Shown here piece by piece: positions 36,133 to 44,599 of a stretch of 64,000 bases of DNA (its first letter is position 1; the number at the start of each line of letters is the position of its first letter). The DNA is from Agrobacterium sp. RAC06 (GTDB lineage Bacteria > Pseudomonadota > Alphaproteobacteria > Rhizobiales > Rhizobiaceae), in contig NZ_CP016499.1 in assembly GCF_001713475.1 (NCBI RefSeq), positions 1,674,001 to 1,738,000 on the forward strand, given 5' to 3'. The notes under the pieces are model-generated. The model searched no databases and had not been told where the DNA came from. It was given only the letters and a program-made list of their open reading frames with translations. The translations under genes were made by a program, and so were the position numbers.

Positions 36133-36924
36133 ATGACAGGAACCGCCCCGGCCGCGCTCGACGTGCACGACATCCACAAGAGTTTCGCCGGCATCGAGGT
36201 TCTCAAGGGCATCTCTGCCACGGCCCAACGCGGGGACGTGATCTCGATCATCGGTTCGTCCGGTTCCGGCAAGAGTACCTTCCTGCGCTGCATCAACCTT
36301 TTGGAAGCGCCCGACCGCGGCCGCATCGTGGTGGGAGGCGAAGAGCTGAAACTCAAGCCGTCTCGCAAGGGCAGCCTCGAGGCCGCCGACCGAAAACAGT
36401 TGGAGCGGCTGCGCACCGGGCTTGGCATGGTGTTCCAGAGCTTCAATCTCTGGGCTCATCGAACTGTGCTGGAAAACGTCATCGAGGCGCCCGTTCACGT
36501 TCTGAAAATGCCGCGCGGCGAAGCGATCGAAAAGGCGCAAGCGCTGCTTGCCAAGGTCGGTCTCTACGACAAGCGCGATGCCTATCCCGCCTTTCTCTCC
36601 GGCGGCCAGCAGCAGCGTGCGGCAATTGCCCGCGCGCTCTGCGTCGATCCGGCCGTCATGCTGTTCGACGAGCCGACCTCGGCGCTCGATCCGGAGCTTG
36701 TCGGCGAAGTGCTGAAGGTGATCCGGGATCTGGCCGAAGAGGGCCGCACCATGCTCATCGTCACGCATGAGATGAGCTTTGCCCGCGAGGTCTCCAGCCA
36801 TGTGATGTTCCTCGACAAGGGCCGCGTCGAGGAAGAGGGACCGCCGGACCAGGTTTTCGGCGATCCGAAAAGCGCCCGATGCCGCGAATTCACCCGCAGC
36901 CTTGGTGGGCGCGGGACTGCTTGA
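36133..36924 (+). CDS. Polar amino-acid ABC transporter ATPase
   Basis: 263-residue HisP/GlnQ-type ATPase. Walker A GSSGSGKST (about residues 39-47), Q-loop MVFQSFNLWAHRTVLENV, signature LSGGQQQR, Walker B VMLFDEPTSALD and H-loop VTHEM are intact. The tail sequence (LDKGRVEEEGPPDQVFGDPKSARCREF) is that of the polar-amino-acid uptake group. First gene of a six-gene plus-strand run (ATPase, binding protein, two permeases, PLP enzyme, methyltransferase). Confidence 0.95.
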   Translation: MTGTAPAALDVHDIHKSFAGIEVLKGISATAQRGDVISIIGSSGSGKSTFLRCINLLEAPDRGRIVVGGEELKLKPSRKGSLEAADRKQLERLRTGLGMVFQSFNLWAHRTVLENVIEAPVHVLKMPRGEAIEKAQALLAKVGLYDKRDAYPAFLSGGQQQRAAIARALCVDPAVMLFDEPTSALDPELVGEVLKVIRDLAEEGRTMLIVTHEMSFAREVSSHVMFLDKGRVEEEGPPDQVFGDPKSARCREFTRSLGGRGTA

Positions 36925-36962
36925 ACACAGATCCAGAACCATCCAACCACTCGGGGAAAACA

Positions 36963-37736
36963 ATGATGAAAATGATCTCCCTTCTGCTCGCCGGTGCAGC
37001 CTTTGCCGCAACCGCCGTCACCGCCCAGGCCGAAGTCCGCTTCGGCATCATGAACGAGGCCTATCCGCCCTTCTTCGCCAAGGATGCCTCCGGCACCTGG
37101 AAGGGCTGGGAAATCGATCTGATGAACGCCGTCTGCGCGGAAATGAAGGAGACCTGCTCGGTCGTCGACGTCTCCTGGGACGGCCTGATCCCGGCACTGC
37201 AGACGAAGAAGTTCGACGTCATCTGGTCGTCGATGTCGATCACCGAGGAGCGGTTGAAGACCATCGACTTCACCGACAAATACTACAACACGCCGAGCAA
37301 GCTGATCGGACCGAAGGATGCGACGCCGGGTGCCTCGCCTGAGGCGGTCGACGGGAAAACGATCGGCATTCAGGTCTCGACCGTGCAGTCGGCCTACTAT
37401 GCGAAGCACTTTGCGGACAAGGCCGAAGAGCAGACCTATCAGACGCTGGACGAGGCCTTCCAGGATCTGTCTGCCGGCCGCATCGACTATGTCTTTGGCG
37501 ACGCGATCCCGCTTGCCGACTTCTTGAAGACCGATTTCGGCAAGGATTGCTGCGCCGACATGGGCGACGTGGCGGCTGATCCGTCGGTTCTCGGCACCGG
37601 CATCGGCGGAGGCCTGCGCAAGGAAGATACCGAACTGAAGGCCAAGCTGAATGCGGCGATCGCCGCGGTCCGCGCCTCCGGCAAGTATGACGAGATCACG
37701 AAGGCTTACTTCACCTTCGACGTCTACGGCCAGTAA
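36963..37736 (+). CDS. Amino-acid ABC transporter periplasmic binding protein
   Basis: 257-residue protein of the family-3 (HisJ/ArtJ-like) solute-binding group. The signal peptide is MMKMISLLLAGAAFAATAVT, cleaved near AQAE. The mature part shows RFGIMNEAYPPFFAKDASGTWKG, GWEIDLMNAVC, the ligand-contact stretch VSWDGLIPALQTKKFDVIWSSMSIT and the IDFTDKYY motif. Several cysteines (MNAVCAEMKETC; DCCADM) are present, more than usual. The amino acid bound is inferred to be sulfur-containing from downstream enzymes, not from the binding site itself. Confidence 0.94.
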   Translation: MMKMISLLLAGAAFAATAVTAQAEVRFGIMNEAYPPFFAKDASGTWKGWEIDLMNAVCAEMKETCSVVDVSWDGLIPALQTKKFDVIWSSMSITEERLKTIDFTDKYYNTPSKLIGPKDATPGASPEAVDGKTIGIQVSTVQSAYYAKHFADKAEEQTYQTLDEAFQDLSAGRIDYVFGDAIPLADFLKTDFGKDCCADMGDVAADPSVLGTGIGGGLRKEDTELKAKLNAAIAAVRASGKYDEITKAYFTFDVYGQ

Positions 37737-37757
37737 TCGACAGGGATTGCGGACGAG

Positions 37758-38483
37758 ATGGCGACTGGGTCAATGACGGCATGGCAATTGCTGGCGCTTC
37801 AGCCTCCGGGCTGGGGCGGCGCGCTGTTGACCGGTGCTGCCACCACCGTCGCCATCTCGGCTTGCGCCTATTCGATCGGCCTCGTCATCGGGCTGTTCGG
37901 GGCGCTCGGCAAGCTTTCCGACAACCGCCCGGTGGGACTGATCCTCAAGGCTTACACCTCTGTCATCCGGGCGGTGCCGGAACTGATCCTGATCGTCGGG
38001 CTCTATTATGCCGGGACCGATGGCCTCAACCGACTGCTGATGGCCTTCGGCCTGCCGCCGATAGAGGTCAATGGCTTTGTTGCTGCCGTCGCCGTGCTCG
38101 GCTTCGTGCAGGGCGCCTATATGACCGAGGTGCTGCGCGGCGCGATCCTGGCGATCCCGACAGGACAGCTCGAGGCGGCGCGGGCCTTCGGCATGTCGCC
38201 GCTCTTGCGCTTTCGCCGGGTGACGCTGCCGGCACTGCTTCCCAACGCCCTGCCCGGCATGGCCAATCTTTGGATGTCGGTCACCAAGGACAGCGCGCTG
38301 GTCGCCGTCGTCGGCTATCAGGAACTAGCGCTGACGACGCGTCTGGCGGGTGCCAATACCAAGGAATATTTCCTCTTCTTCCTGGCGGCAGCGGTTCTAT
38401 ATCTGGTCATCACGCTTCTCTCCAACCTCGTCTTCCATGGCATCGAGCGCCGCGTGCGCCGGGGCCAGAAGCCGGCGCATTGA
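37758..38483 (+). CDS. Amino-acid ABC transporter permease (HisQ-like)
   Basis: 241-residue inner-membrane subunit with about five helices. The cytoplasmic EAA loop, which contacts the ATPase, is EAARAFGMSPLLRFRRVTLP near residue 140-160. TVISACAYSIGLVIGLFGALGKL at the start and IRAVPELILIVGLYY are typical for the HisMQ family. It starts 21 bp after the binding-protein gene and ends 11 bp before the second permease. Confidence 0.94.
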   Translation: MATGSMTAWQLLALQPPGWGGALLTGAATTVAISACAYSIGLVIGLFGALGKLSDNRPVGLILKAYTSVIRAVPELILIVGLYYAGTDGLNRLLMAFGLPPIEVNGFVAAVAVLGFVQGAYMTEVLRGAILAIPTGQLEAARAFGMSPLLRFRRVTLPALLPNALPGMANLWMSVTKDSALVAVVGYQELALTTRLAGANTKEYFLFFLAAAVLYLVITLLSNLVFHGIERRVRRGQKPAH

Positions 38484-38494
38484 AGGGACGTGAG

Positions 38495-39184
38495 ATGAAT
38501 TTCGAATGGATCGCGAAATACTGGCCGCTGCTGATCGAGGGCGCCTTCCAGACCGTTTCGCTGCTGGTCATCTCGGTCGGCTTCGGCTTTGTGCTGGCGG
38601 TGGGGCTCGCCTTTGCACGGGTGAGCGGCGGGCCAGTTATCCGCAATCTCGCGCTCGGTTATTCGACGGTGTTTCGCGGGACACCATTGCTGATCCAGCT
38701 CTGGCTCCTTTATTACGGCGTGGGCTCACTGCTGCCGATGGTGCCGGGACTCCGCGAGAGCTTCCTCTGGCCGATCCTGCGCGAAGGCTTCTTCTTCGCC
38801 GCCGTCTCCTTCACCCTCAACTTTGCCGCCTATCAGTCGGAAGTGCTGCGCGGTGCGCTCTTGTCCGTGCCGAAGGGGGAGCTTGAAGCAGGACGCTCGC
38901 TCGGCATGAGCCCCTTGATGCTGATCCGGCGCATCTGGTTGCCGCGGGCGATCCGCACGGCGCTGCCGACGATTGCCGGCGAGATCGTGCTGCAGCTGAA
39001 AGCCACGCCGCTCGCCTTCACCGTCACCGTGATGGATCTCTATGCGGTCGCCTTCAAGGTCCGCCAGGACACGCTTCTCGTCTACGAGCCGCTGCTCGTG
39101 GTCACCCTCTTCTACGTCGCGCTGACTGCGCTCATCACCCGCGCCTTTGGGGTGGTCGAGGCGCAGGTGCCGATCCGCCGCTGA
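38495..39184 (+). CDS. Amino-acid ABC transporter permease (HisM-like)
   Basis: 229-residue second permease subunit. It has the HisMQ features FRGTPLLIQLWLLYYGVGSL, an EAA loop ELEAGRSLGMSPLMLIRRIWLP and LKATPLAFTVTVMDL. A TGAG just upstream of the ATG at 38495 is the weak ribosome binding site. Together with the preceding three genes it completes a polar-amino-acid importer. Confidence 0.94.
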   Translation: MNFEWIAKYWPLLIEGAFQTVSLLVISVGFGFVLAVGLAFARVSGGPVIRNLALGYSTVFRGTPLLIQLWLLYYGVGSLLPMVPGLRESFLWPILREGFFFAAVSFTLNFAAYQSEVLRGALLSVPKGELEAGRSLGMSPLMLIRRIWLPRAIRTALPTIAGEIVLQLKATPLAFTVTVMDLYAVAFKVRQDTLLVYEPLLVVTLFYVALTALITRAFGVVEAQVPIRR

Positions 39185-39206
39185 GGCGGCCCGAAAGTAA
39201 AATGCC

Positions 39207-40439
39207 ATGACGAAAGCCTTCGTGACCCATCCCCTGCCCGCGTCTGCTGGTCCTGAAACCCGGGCGCTCGATGCCGGCCTGGTGATCGATCCGGCGACCG
39301 GGGCGATTGCGCCCAATATCTCGATGTCGGTCAACAATGCGCTGATGCCCGGCGATGGTGCCTTTTCCGCCGATGGCGTCGAGGATCTCGCCGATCTTCC
39401 CTATCTCTATGCCCGCTGGACGAACCCCACCGTGCGGCAACTGGAACAGCGGCTGGCAGCCCTCGAAGGCGCCGAGGAGGCGCTGGCGACGGCAACCGGC
39501 ATGGCGGCGATCGCCGGGACGCTGTTCACCTTTCTCAAGGCCGGCGACCATCTCGTCGTCTCGGATGTGTGTTACGCGGGCGCCGTCGAACTGACGCAGC
39601 GGGTGCTGCCCGATTTCGGCATCGAGGTCACGCCTGTTAACATGGCGCGGCTCGATCTGGTTGAAGCCGCCATGCGGCCGAACACGCGGCTCGTCCATTG
39701 CGAAAGCCCCGTCAATCCGATCCTGCGCATCGTCGATCTCGAAGCGCTGGCGGCCATTGCCCACAGGCATGGGGCGCTGATCTCGGTCGATTCGACCTTT
39801 GCGACCCCGGTCGCCACGCGGCCGCTGTCGCTCGGCGTCGATCTCGTCATCCATTCGCTGACCAAGTTCATCAATGGCCATGGCGACGTGCTGGGCGGGG
39901 CCGTGATCGGGCGGAAGGAACTGATCGCCCGTATCAGGGGTCGAGCCGGAGTCTATCTCGGGGCGACACTCTCGGCCCAGTCGGCCTGGCTGATCATGCG
40001 CGGCATCGACACGCTCTATCCACGCCTGCGCATGGCGTCGGATAGCGCCCTTGCCGTCGCCACCTTCCTGGAAGGGCATCCGCAGGTCGAGCGTGTGATC
40101 TACCCGGGCCTAACCTCCCACCCGCAGCATGACCTCGCCAAGCGCCAGATGGATGTGTTCGGCGGCATGATTGCGTTTCGCACGCGCGAGCCGAAAGCCG
40201 CCGCAGAGCGGTTGGCGACGCGACTGCGTGTTGCCCACTATGCCTTTTCGCTCGGTCACCAGCGCAGCCTCGTGGTGCTGCTCGATACCGAGGAAATGAT
40301 GACCTCCACCTTCCGCCTCACCGGCGAGGCCCTCACCGATTACCGCGCCTATGCTGGCGACGGGCTCTTCCGCCTGTCGATCGGCCTCGAGACCACAGGC
40401 GACATCATCGCCGATCTCGATCAGGCGCTTATCCCTTGA
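39207..40439 (+). CDS. Cys/Met-metabolism PLP-dependent enzyme (gamma-lyase/synthase type)
   Basis: 410-residue fold-type I PLP enzyme of the transsulfuration family. The cofactor lysine lies in HSLTKFINGHGDVLGG (about residue 220). YARWTNPTVRQLEQRLAALEG is the phosphate-binding and active-site region, and ESPVNPILRIVDLEALA and ISVDSTFATP are conserved. Family activities are cystathionine gamma-synthase or lyase, methionine gamma-lyase and O-acylhomoserine sulfhydrylase; sequence reading cannot choose. It is co-transcribed with an ABC importer and a homocysteine methyltransferase, which suggests handling of an imported sulfur amino acid. Confidence 0.9.
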   Translation: MTKAFVTHPLPASAGPETRALDAGLVIDPATGAIAPNISMSVNNALMPGDGAFSADGVEDLADLPYLYARWTNPTVRQLEQRLAALEGAEEALATATGMAAIAGTLFTFLKAGDHLVVSDVCYAGAVELTQRVLPDFGIEVTPVNMARLDLVEAAMRPNTRLVHCESPVNPILRIVDLEALAAIAHRHGALISVDSTFATPVATRPLSLGVDLVIHSLTKFINGHGDVLGGAVIGRKELIARIRGRAGVYLGATLSAQSAWLIMRGIDTLYPRLRMASDSALAVATFLEGHPQVERVIYPGLTSHPQHDLAKRQMDVFGGMIAFRTREPKAAAERLATRLRVAHYAFSLGHQRSLVVLLDTEEMMTSTFRLTGEALTDYRAYAGDGLFRLSIGLETTGDIIADLDQALIP

Positions 40440-40462
40440 CCGTATCTGACGGAGACCTTTCC

Positions 40463-41374
40463 ATGGCTGACACACTGATCCTCGACGGCGGCATGAGCCG
40501 CGAACTGCTTCGCCTCGGGGCGGAGCTGAAACAGCCGGAATGGTCGGCGCTGGCGCTGATGAACAGCCCCGAGATCGTGCGCCAAGTGCATGAGGAGTTC
40601 ATTGCCGCAGGCGCCGATGTCGTCACCACCAATTCCTATGCGCTGGTGCCCTTTCATATCGGCGAAGAGCGGTTCCGCAAGGACGGTCCGGCCCTGATCG
40701 CATTGGCGGGTCAACTGGCAAGGGAGGCGGCCGACGGCGCTTGCCGCAAGGTCGTGGTCGCCGGCTCACTGCCGCCGATCTTTGGCTCCTATGAACCAGA
40801 GAATTTCGATCCCTCGACGGTGCAGGATTACCTGAAGGTGCTGGTCGAGAACCTTGCCCCTCATGTGGATGTCTGGCTCGGGGAAACGCTCAGCCTGATT
40901 GCCGAGGGCGAGGCCGTGCGCAAGGCTATCCAGGCGCAGCCGAAACCGTTCTGGATCTCCTTTACGCTGGGCGACGATGCCGCCCAGATCGCGGGTGGCG
41001 AGCCGAAGCTGCGCTCGGGCGAGACCGTGCAGGCGGCAGCGGAATGGGCCGCAGACTCGGGTGCCTCGGCGCTGCTGTTCAACTGTGCAAAGCCCGAAGT
41101 GATGAGACGCGCGGTCGAGACGGCGGCAGCGGTTTTTGCCGAAAAGGGTTCGACGCTCAAGATCGGCGTCTACGCCAATGCCTTCGAAAGCGACACCGAC
41201 GACAAGGCCGCCAATGAGGGGCTGCATGATACCCGTGGTGATCTGACCGGCGACGTCTATTCCCGTTTCGCCTGCGACTGGGCAGACGCGGGTGCGACCA
41301 TGATCGGCGGCTGCTGCGGGATCGGGGCGGAGCATATTCACAGGGTCGCAGGGGCGCTCAGAGCGAAGGGCTGA
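40463..41374 (+). CDS. Homocysteine S-methyltransferase family protein
   Basis: 303-residue zinc-dependent methyltransferase of the MmuM/BHMT/MetH-N group. The zinc ligands are visible as the Cys in ALLFNCAKPEVM and the Cys pair in IGGCCGIGAEHI. LILDGGMSRELLRLG opens the domain. MmuM enzymes transfer a methyl from S-methylmethionine or S-adenosylmethionine to homocysteine; BHMT uses betaine. The start ATG at 40463 has GGAGA seven bases upstream. Last gene of the importer operon, 23 bp after the PLP enzyme gene. Confidence 0.92.
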   Translation: MADTLILDGGMSRELLRLGAELKQPEWSALALMNSPEIVRQVHEEFIAAGADVVTTNSYALVPFHIGEERFRKDGPALIALAGQLAREAADGACRKVVVAGSLPPIFGSYEPENFDPSTVQDYLKVLVENLAPHVDVWLGETLSLIAEGEAVRKAIQAQPKPFWISFTLGDDAAQIAGGEPKLRSGETVQAAAEWAADSGASALLFNCAKPEVMRRAVETAAAVFAEKGSTLKIGVYANAFESDTDDKAANEGLHDTRGDLTGDVYSRFACDWADAGATMIGGCCGIGAEHIHRVAGALRAKG

Positions 41375-41530
41375 TTGCCCTTCAGCGCCACGCTCAACAG
41401 GCGGCGCTCCAATTGTGGCATTCCTGTGTTTTTTTCTCGGCGGCGCTCTTGAACTCCTGATGGCAGGCCCCATTTGAGCATCTGCGGACCGGGCCCCTCT
41501 GACGACGGATTACCCTCGTGATGTCGGACC

Positions 41531-41624
41531 GCATCGAGCACGCTCGATGCCATGCCCGGACCGGACCTCTGTTCAGCGAGACCGTGCGCGCATTGCATCG
41601 AGCCCGGTCAATGCAACAGAGGTC
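41531..41624 (+). promoter_or_regulatory. Structured leader upstream of terC, possible cis-regulatory RNA
   Basis: Two strong inverted repeats lie in the 256-bp leader. The first is GCATCGAGC (41531-41539) with GCTCGATGC (41542-41550). The second is a perfect 10-bp pair, GACCTCTGTT (41564-41573) with AACAGAGGTC (41615-41624), whose 3' arm contains the AGAGG ribosome binding site of terC; an inner pair GACCG (41580-41584) with CGGTC (41605-41609) supports the fold. This would hide the ribosome binding site. TerC/Alx genes in other bacteria are controlled by yybP-ykoY manganese riboswitches, but the core sequence of that class was not recognised. Confidence 0.55.
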
Positions 41625-41630
41625 ATACAA

Positions 41631-42626
41631 TTGGAACTCCTGCTCATTCTGTTTCTCGGCAAGCCACTCTGGATGTGGTTGCTGTTCATCCTGCTGGTCG
41701 TAGCACTTCTTGCCTTCGACCTTGGCGTCCTCAACAAGAAGGACCATGAAATCGGCATCGCCGAAAGTTTGAAGCTTTCGGCCATGTACATCACGCTGGG
41801 CGTGCTCTTCTCCGGCTTCATCTACTGGCAGATGGATACGACCGCGACCGCGCAGTATCTGACCGCCTTTGTGGTCGAAAAGACGCTGGCGATGGACAAT
41901 ATCTTCGTCATCGCGCTGATCTTTAGCTTCTTCGCCATCCCGCGCGAATATCAGCACCGCGTGCTGTTCTGGGGCATTCTCGGGGTCATCGTGCTGCGCG
42001 GCATCATGATCGGGCTAGGTGCGACGATCGTCGACCAGTATCATTGGGTTCTCTACTTCTTCGCCGGCTTCCTGATCCTGACGGGCGTCAAGATGCTGTT
42101 CGTCGCCGACAAGGAGCACAAGATCGAGGACAATGCCCTGATCCGCTTCCTCAAGCGCCGGATGAACGTGACGGAAGAGATCGACGGCCACAACTTCATC
42201 GTCAAAAAGCCGGACCCGGTGACGGGCAAGATCAAGCGTTTTGCCACGCCGCTTCTGCTGGCGCTCGTCATGATCGAGATCGCGGACCTGGTGTTCGCCG
42301 TCGACTCCGTACCGGCCGTCTTCACGATCACGACCGATCCGTACATCGTCTACACGTCGAACATCTTCGCGATCCTGGGTCTGCGCGCCCTCTATTTCGC
42401 GCTGGATGCCATCCTGCACCGCTTCGCCTATCTGAAGTATGCCCTGTCGGTGCTGCTGATGTTCATCGGCTCGAAGATCTTCATCGCCTGGGGCATGGGC
42501 TGGGAGAAGTTTCCGCCGGAGTGGTCGCTCGGCATCACCTTCCTCATCCTCGGCGTGGGCGTCGGCTATTCCCTGTGGAAGACCGGTCCTTCGAAGGCCG
42601 TGGAAGCCAAGAGCCCGGCCGAGTAA
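41631..42626 (+). CDS. TerC/Alx-family integral membrane protein
   Basis: 331-residue membrane protein with about nine helices. TerC signatures are FDLGVLNKKDHEIG near residue 28, VEKTLAMDNIFVIALIFSFF (acidic pair in a helix), and LVMIEIADLVFAVDSVPAVF near residue 210. These acidic residues probably handle divalent metals; relatives export manganese or support metal loading of exported proteins. The start is a TTG at 41631 preceded by AGAGGT, giving the relatives' ELLLILFLGKPLWMW start; upstream in-frame ATGs lie in the structured leader. Confidence 0.93.
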   Translation: MELLLILFLGKPLWMWLLFILLVVALLAFDLGVLNKKDHEIGIAESLKLSAMYITLGVLFSGFIYWQMDTTATAQYLTAFVVEKTLAMDNIFVIALIFSFFAIPREYQHRVLFWGILGVIVLRGIMIGLGATIVDQYHWVLYFFAGFLILTGVKMLFVADKEHKIEDNALIRFLKRRMNVTEEIDGHNFIVKKPDPVTGKIKRFATPLLLALVMIEIADLVFAVDSVPAVFTITTDPYIVYTSNIFAILGLRALYFALDAILHRFAYLKYALSVLLMFIGSKIFIAWGMGWEKFPPEWSLGITFLILGVGVGYSLWKTGPSKAVEAKSPAE

Positions 42627-42721
42627 GCCTGAGGTTTCCAGACACCGAACGACGAATGGCCCCGCAAGGGGCCATTCTGATGTCTGGGGGATCGTTTGTC
42701 TTCAGAGGCTGGCGGCCATGC

Positions 42722-42754
42722 AAAAGGCGGCGGATGCACAATCCGCCGCCTTTT
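42722..42754. terminator. Bidirectional intrinsic terminator between terC and xseB
   Basis: A perfect 14-bp stem, AAAAGGCGGCGGAT (42722-42735) with ATCCGCCGCCTTTT (42741-42754), encloses gcaca. Its A/T-rich ends provide a T-tract in both directions. A second hairpin, GAATGGCCCC-gcaa-GGGGCCATTC (42654-42677), lies closer to terC. Confidence 0.88.
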
Positions 42755-42800
42755 GTCTGCAAATCGACATGTCGGCCCGGGGACGCCTCCCGATGACTGC

Positions 42801-43052
42801 TTACGCGCCGTCGAGCGGCTCGACGGCGGTCGGCTTGCCGGCGCGGTCGAGACGGATCTTTTCGATGCGGTTTTCGGCCGCGGACAAGAGCTGCTCGCAA
42901 TGCTTCTTCAGAAGCTCGCCGCGCTCGTAGATGGCGATGGATTCGTCAAGCGCCACGTCGCCGCGTTCCAGGCGCGCCACGATGCTTTCGAGCTCGGCCA
43001 CGGCCTTTTCGAAGGAATAGCCGGTGAGATCGGCGGTTACGGCGTCGGACAT
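42801..43052 (-). CDS. xseB: Exodeoxyribonuclease VII small subunit
   Basis: 83-residue subunit that binds in several copies to XseA to form the single-strand-specific exonuclease VII. The family pattern [45 protein letters not shown] is complete. The ATG ending at 43052 (MSDAVTADL) has AAGGG seven bases upstream; a TTG two codons earlier is less likely. It starts 2 bp after the stop of the deacetylase gene, so the two are coupled. xseA is not in the window. Confidence 0.94.
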   Translation of the reverse strand: MSDAVTADLTGYSFEKAVAELESIVARLERGDVALDESIAIYERGELLKKHCEQLLSAAENRIEKIRLDRAGKPTAVEPLDGA

Positions 43053-43054
43053 AC

Positions 43055-43990
43055 TCAACCCTTCATCAGTCTTAAGATGTGCAGGCCCGCCGATTCGGCG
43101 AGGCCTTCGAGATCATAGCCGCCTTCGAGCAGGCTGACGACCCGGTTATGGGCGAAACGGTCGGCGACTTCCAGGAGCCTTCCCGTCGCCCAGTCGAAAT
43201 CCTCGCCGACCAGATTGATCTGTGCCAGGGGATCGCGATGATGGGCGTCGAAGCCGGCGGAGATCAGGATGAAGTCGGGGGAAAAGTCGTTAAGCGCCGG
43301 CAGAACGCGGCTCTTGAAGGCTTCGCGGAAATGATCGGAGCCGACATTGGGCGAGAGCGGCGCATTGACGATGTTGCGATGCTTGCCCGTCTCGTCCTTG
43401 GCGCCACTGTAGGGATAGAGCGGCATCTGGTGTGTCGAGCAGAACAGAACCGACGGATCGTCCCAGAAGATGTCCTGGGTGCCGTTGCCGTGGTGAACGT
43501 CCCAATCGACGATCGCGACGCGCTCCACGCCATAGGTCTTCTGCACATGGCGGGCGGCGATCGCGACCGTGTTGAACAGGCAGAAGCCCATGGCCTTCGA
43601 CTTTTCGGCATGGTGGCCCGGTGGGCGACCGGCGACGAAGGCGTTGTCGGCCTTGCCGGTCATCACGTCATCGACCGCTGACATCGCCCCGCCGATGGCG
43701 GTCAGCGCCACCTGCAGGCTCTTTTGCGAGGCATAGGTGTCGGCTTCGAGCTGGTTGATCTCGCCTTCCTCCTCGGGGATCTGTCGCATGACAGCGAAGA
43801 GATGCTCCTCCGGATGGGCGAGTGTCACAGCATCCTCATTGGCCTGAACAGCGTTGATCCGCTCCAGACGGGCGAAGTTCGGGTGTTCGAGCGCGATGTT
43901 GAGCGAACGCAGCCGATCGGCCCGTTCGGGGTGGCCTTCCGGCGTGTTGTGTTCAAGGAAGATCGGGTTCTCATAGAGACGGGTGGCCAT
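43055..43990 (-). CDS. Histone-deacetylase-family amidohydrolase
   Basis: 311-residue zinc hydrolase of the class-II HDAC/acetylpolyamine amidohydrolase type. The active site is visible: [16 protein letters not shown] (the His-His pair), [15 protein letters not shown] (zinc Asp and His) and [14 protein letters not shown] (second zinc Asp). The C-terminal LEGGYDL contributes the loop. Bacterial members deacetylate polyamines, acetoin-related compounds or proteins; the substrate is not predictable. The ATG ending at 43990 starts the conserved [22 protein letters not shown]. xseB is downstream in the same operon. Confidence 0.94.
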   Translation of the reverse strand: MATRLYENPIFLEHNTPEGHPERADRLRSLNIALEHPNFARLERINAVQANEDAVTLAHPEEHLFAVMRQIPEEEGEINQLEADTYASQKSLQVALTAIGGAMSAVDDVMTGKADNAFVAGRPPGHHAEKSKAMGFCLFNTVAIAARHVQKTYGVERVAIVDWDVHHGNGTQDIFWDDPSVLFCSTHQMPLYPYSGAKDETGKHRNIVNAPLSPNVGSDHFREAFKSRVLPALNDFSPDFILISAGFDAHHRDPLAQINLVGEDFDWATGRLLEVADRFAHNRVVSLLEGGYDLEGLAESAGLHILRLMKG

Positions 43991-44169
43991 GGGCATCCTT
44001 CCGGGGTTGCGCAGAAGATAATGCGGCCGCCTGTCATCTTCCACCTCATATCCGGGTTTTACCCAGTCCATGCGGGGCAGCATGCCGGTGTCTGCCGCTC
44101 TGAGCGCTTGTGAAGCCAGCCCCTATGCCGTTAGATGCCGCTAACACATGAAAACACCAGGGGAACTGC

Positions 44170-44571
44170 ATGGACGAGACGGAACGGGTGGAGGTGAGCG
44201 CGCTGGTTGTCGCCTATCGCGACATTGCTCCGACCGGTGAAATGCAGGCTGCCGCCTATGTCATCCATGCCGAAGAGGCGGTGCGCCACTTCTGGCGCTA
44301 TCGCCCACCGCTCGAAGACGAGCCGCATTACAGCCCGACCAAGTTCGAGGTCCGCCTGCATCAGCCGCTCAGAGCAGAGGATCAGGTGCGCATGACCGTG
44401 CAGGTCGACAAGATCGGCGGCAAATCTGTCGGGTTTGAAGTCGCGATGGAGAAGGACGGACAGACCGTCGCCGAGGTCGACATCACCTGGACTGCCCGGG
44501 AGCCGGAGACGGGCGAACCAATCGCCCTGCCCGAAGACATCCGCGACTGGCTCTATCGTTACGTGCCCTGA
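44170..44571 (+). CDS. Hotdog-fold thioesterase-like protein
   Basis: 133-residue protein of the 4HBT/YbgC superfamily. The pattern VAYRDIAPTGEMQAAAYVIHAEEAVRHFWRY and VEVRLHQPLRAEDQVRMTVQV (hotdog strands around a long helix) supports the assignment. These enzymes hydrolyse acyl-CoA thioesters. The usual catalytic Asp of the YbgC group is near the N-terminus (YRDIAPTG). The substrate acyl group is unknown. It is divergent from the HDAC gene and converges with the PAS-type chemoreceptor. Confidence 0.8.
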   Translation: MDETERVEVSALVVAYRDIAPTGEMQAAAYVIHAEEAVRHFWRYRPPLEDEPHYSPTKFEVRLHQPLRAEDQVRMTVQVDKIGGKSVGFEVAMEKDGQTVAEVDITWTAREPETGEPIALPEDIRDWLYRYVP

Positions 44572-44599
44572 GCAGGGATCAGGCTGGCGGGTATGTTAC

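Noticed and set aside
41375..41630. A canonical yybP-ykoY manganese riboswitch upstream of terC
   Set aside because: The expected conserved core was not recognised by eye; only inverted repeats are certain, so it is reported as a structured leader of unknown class.
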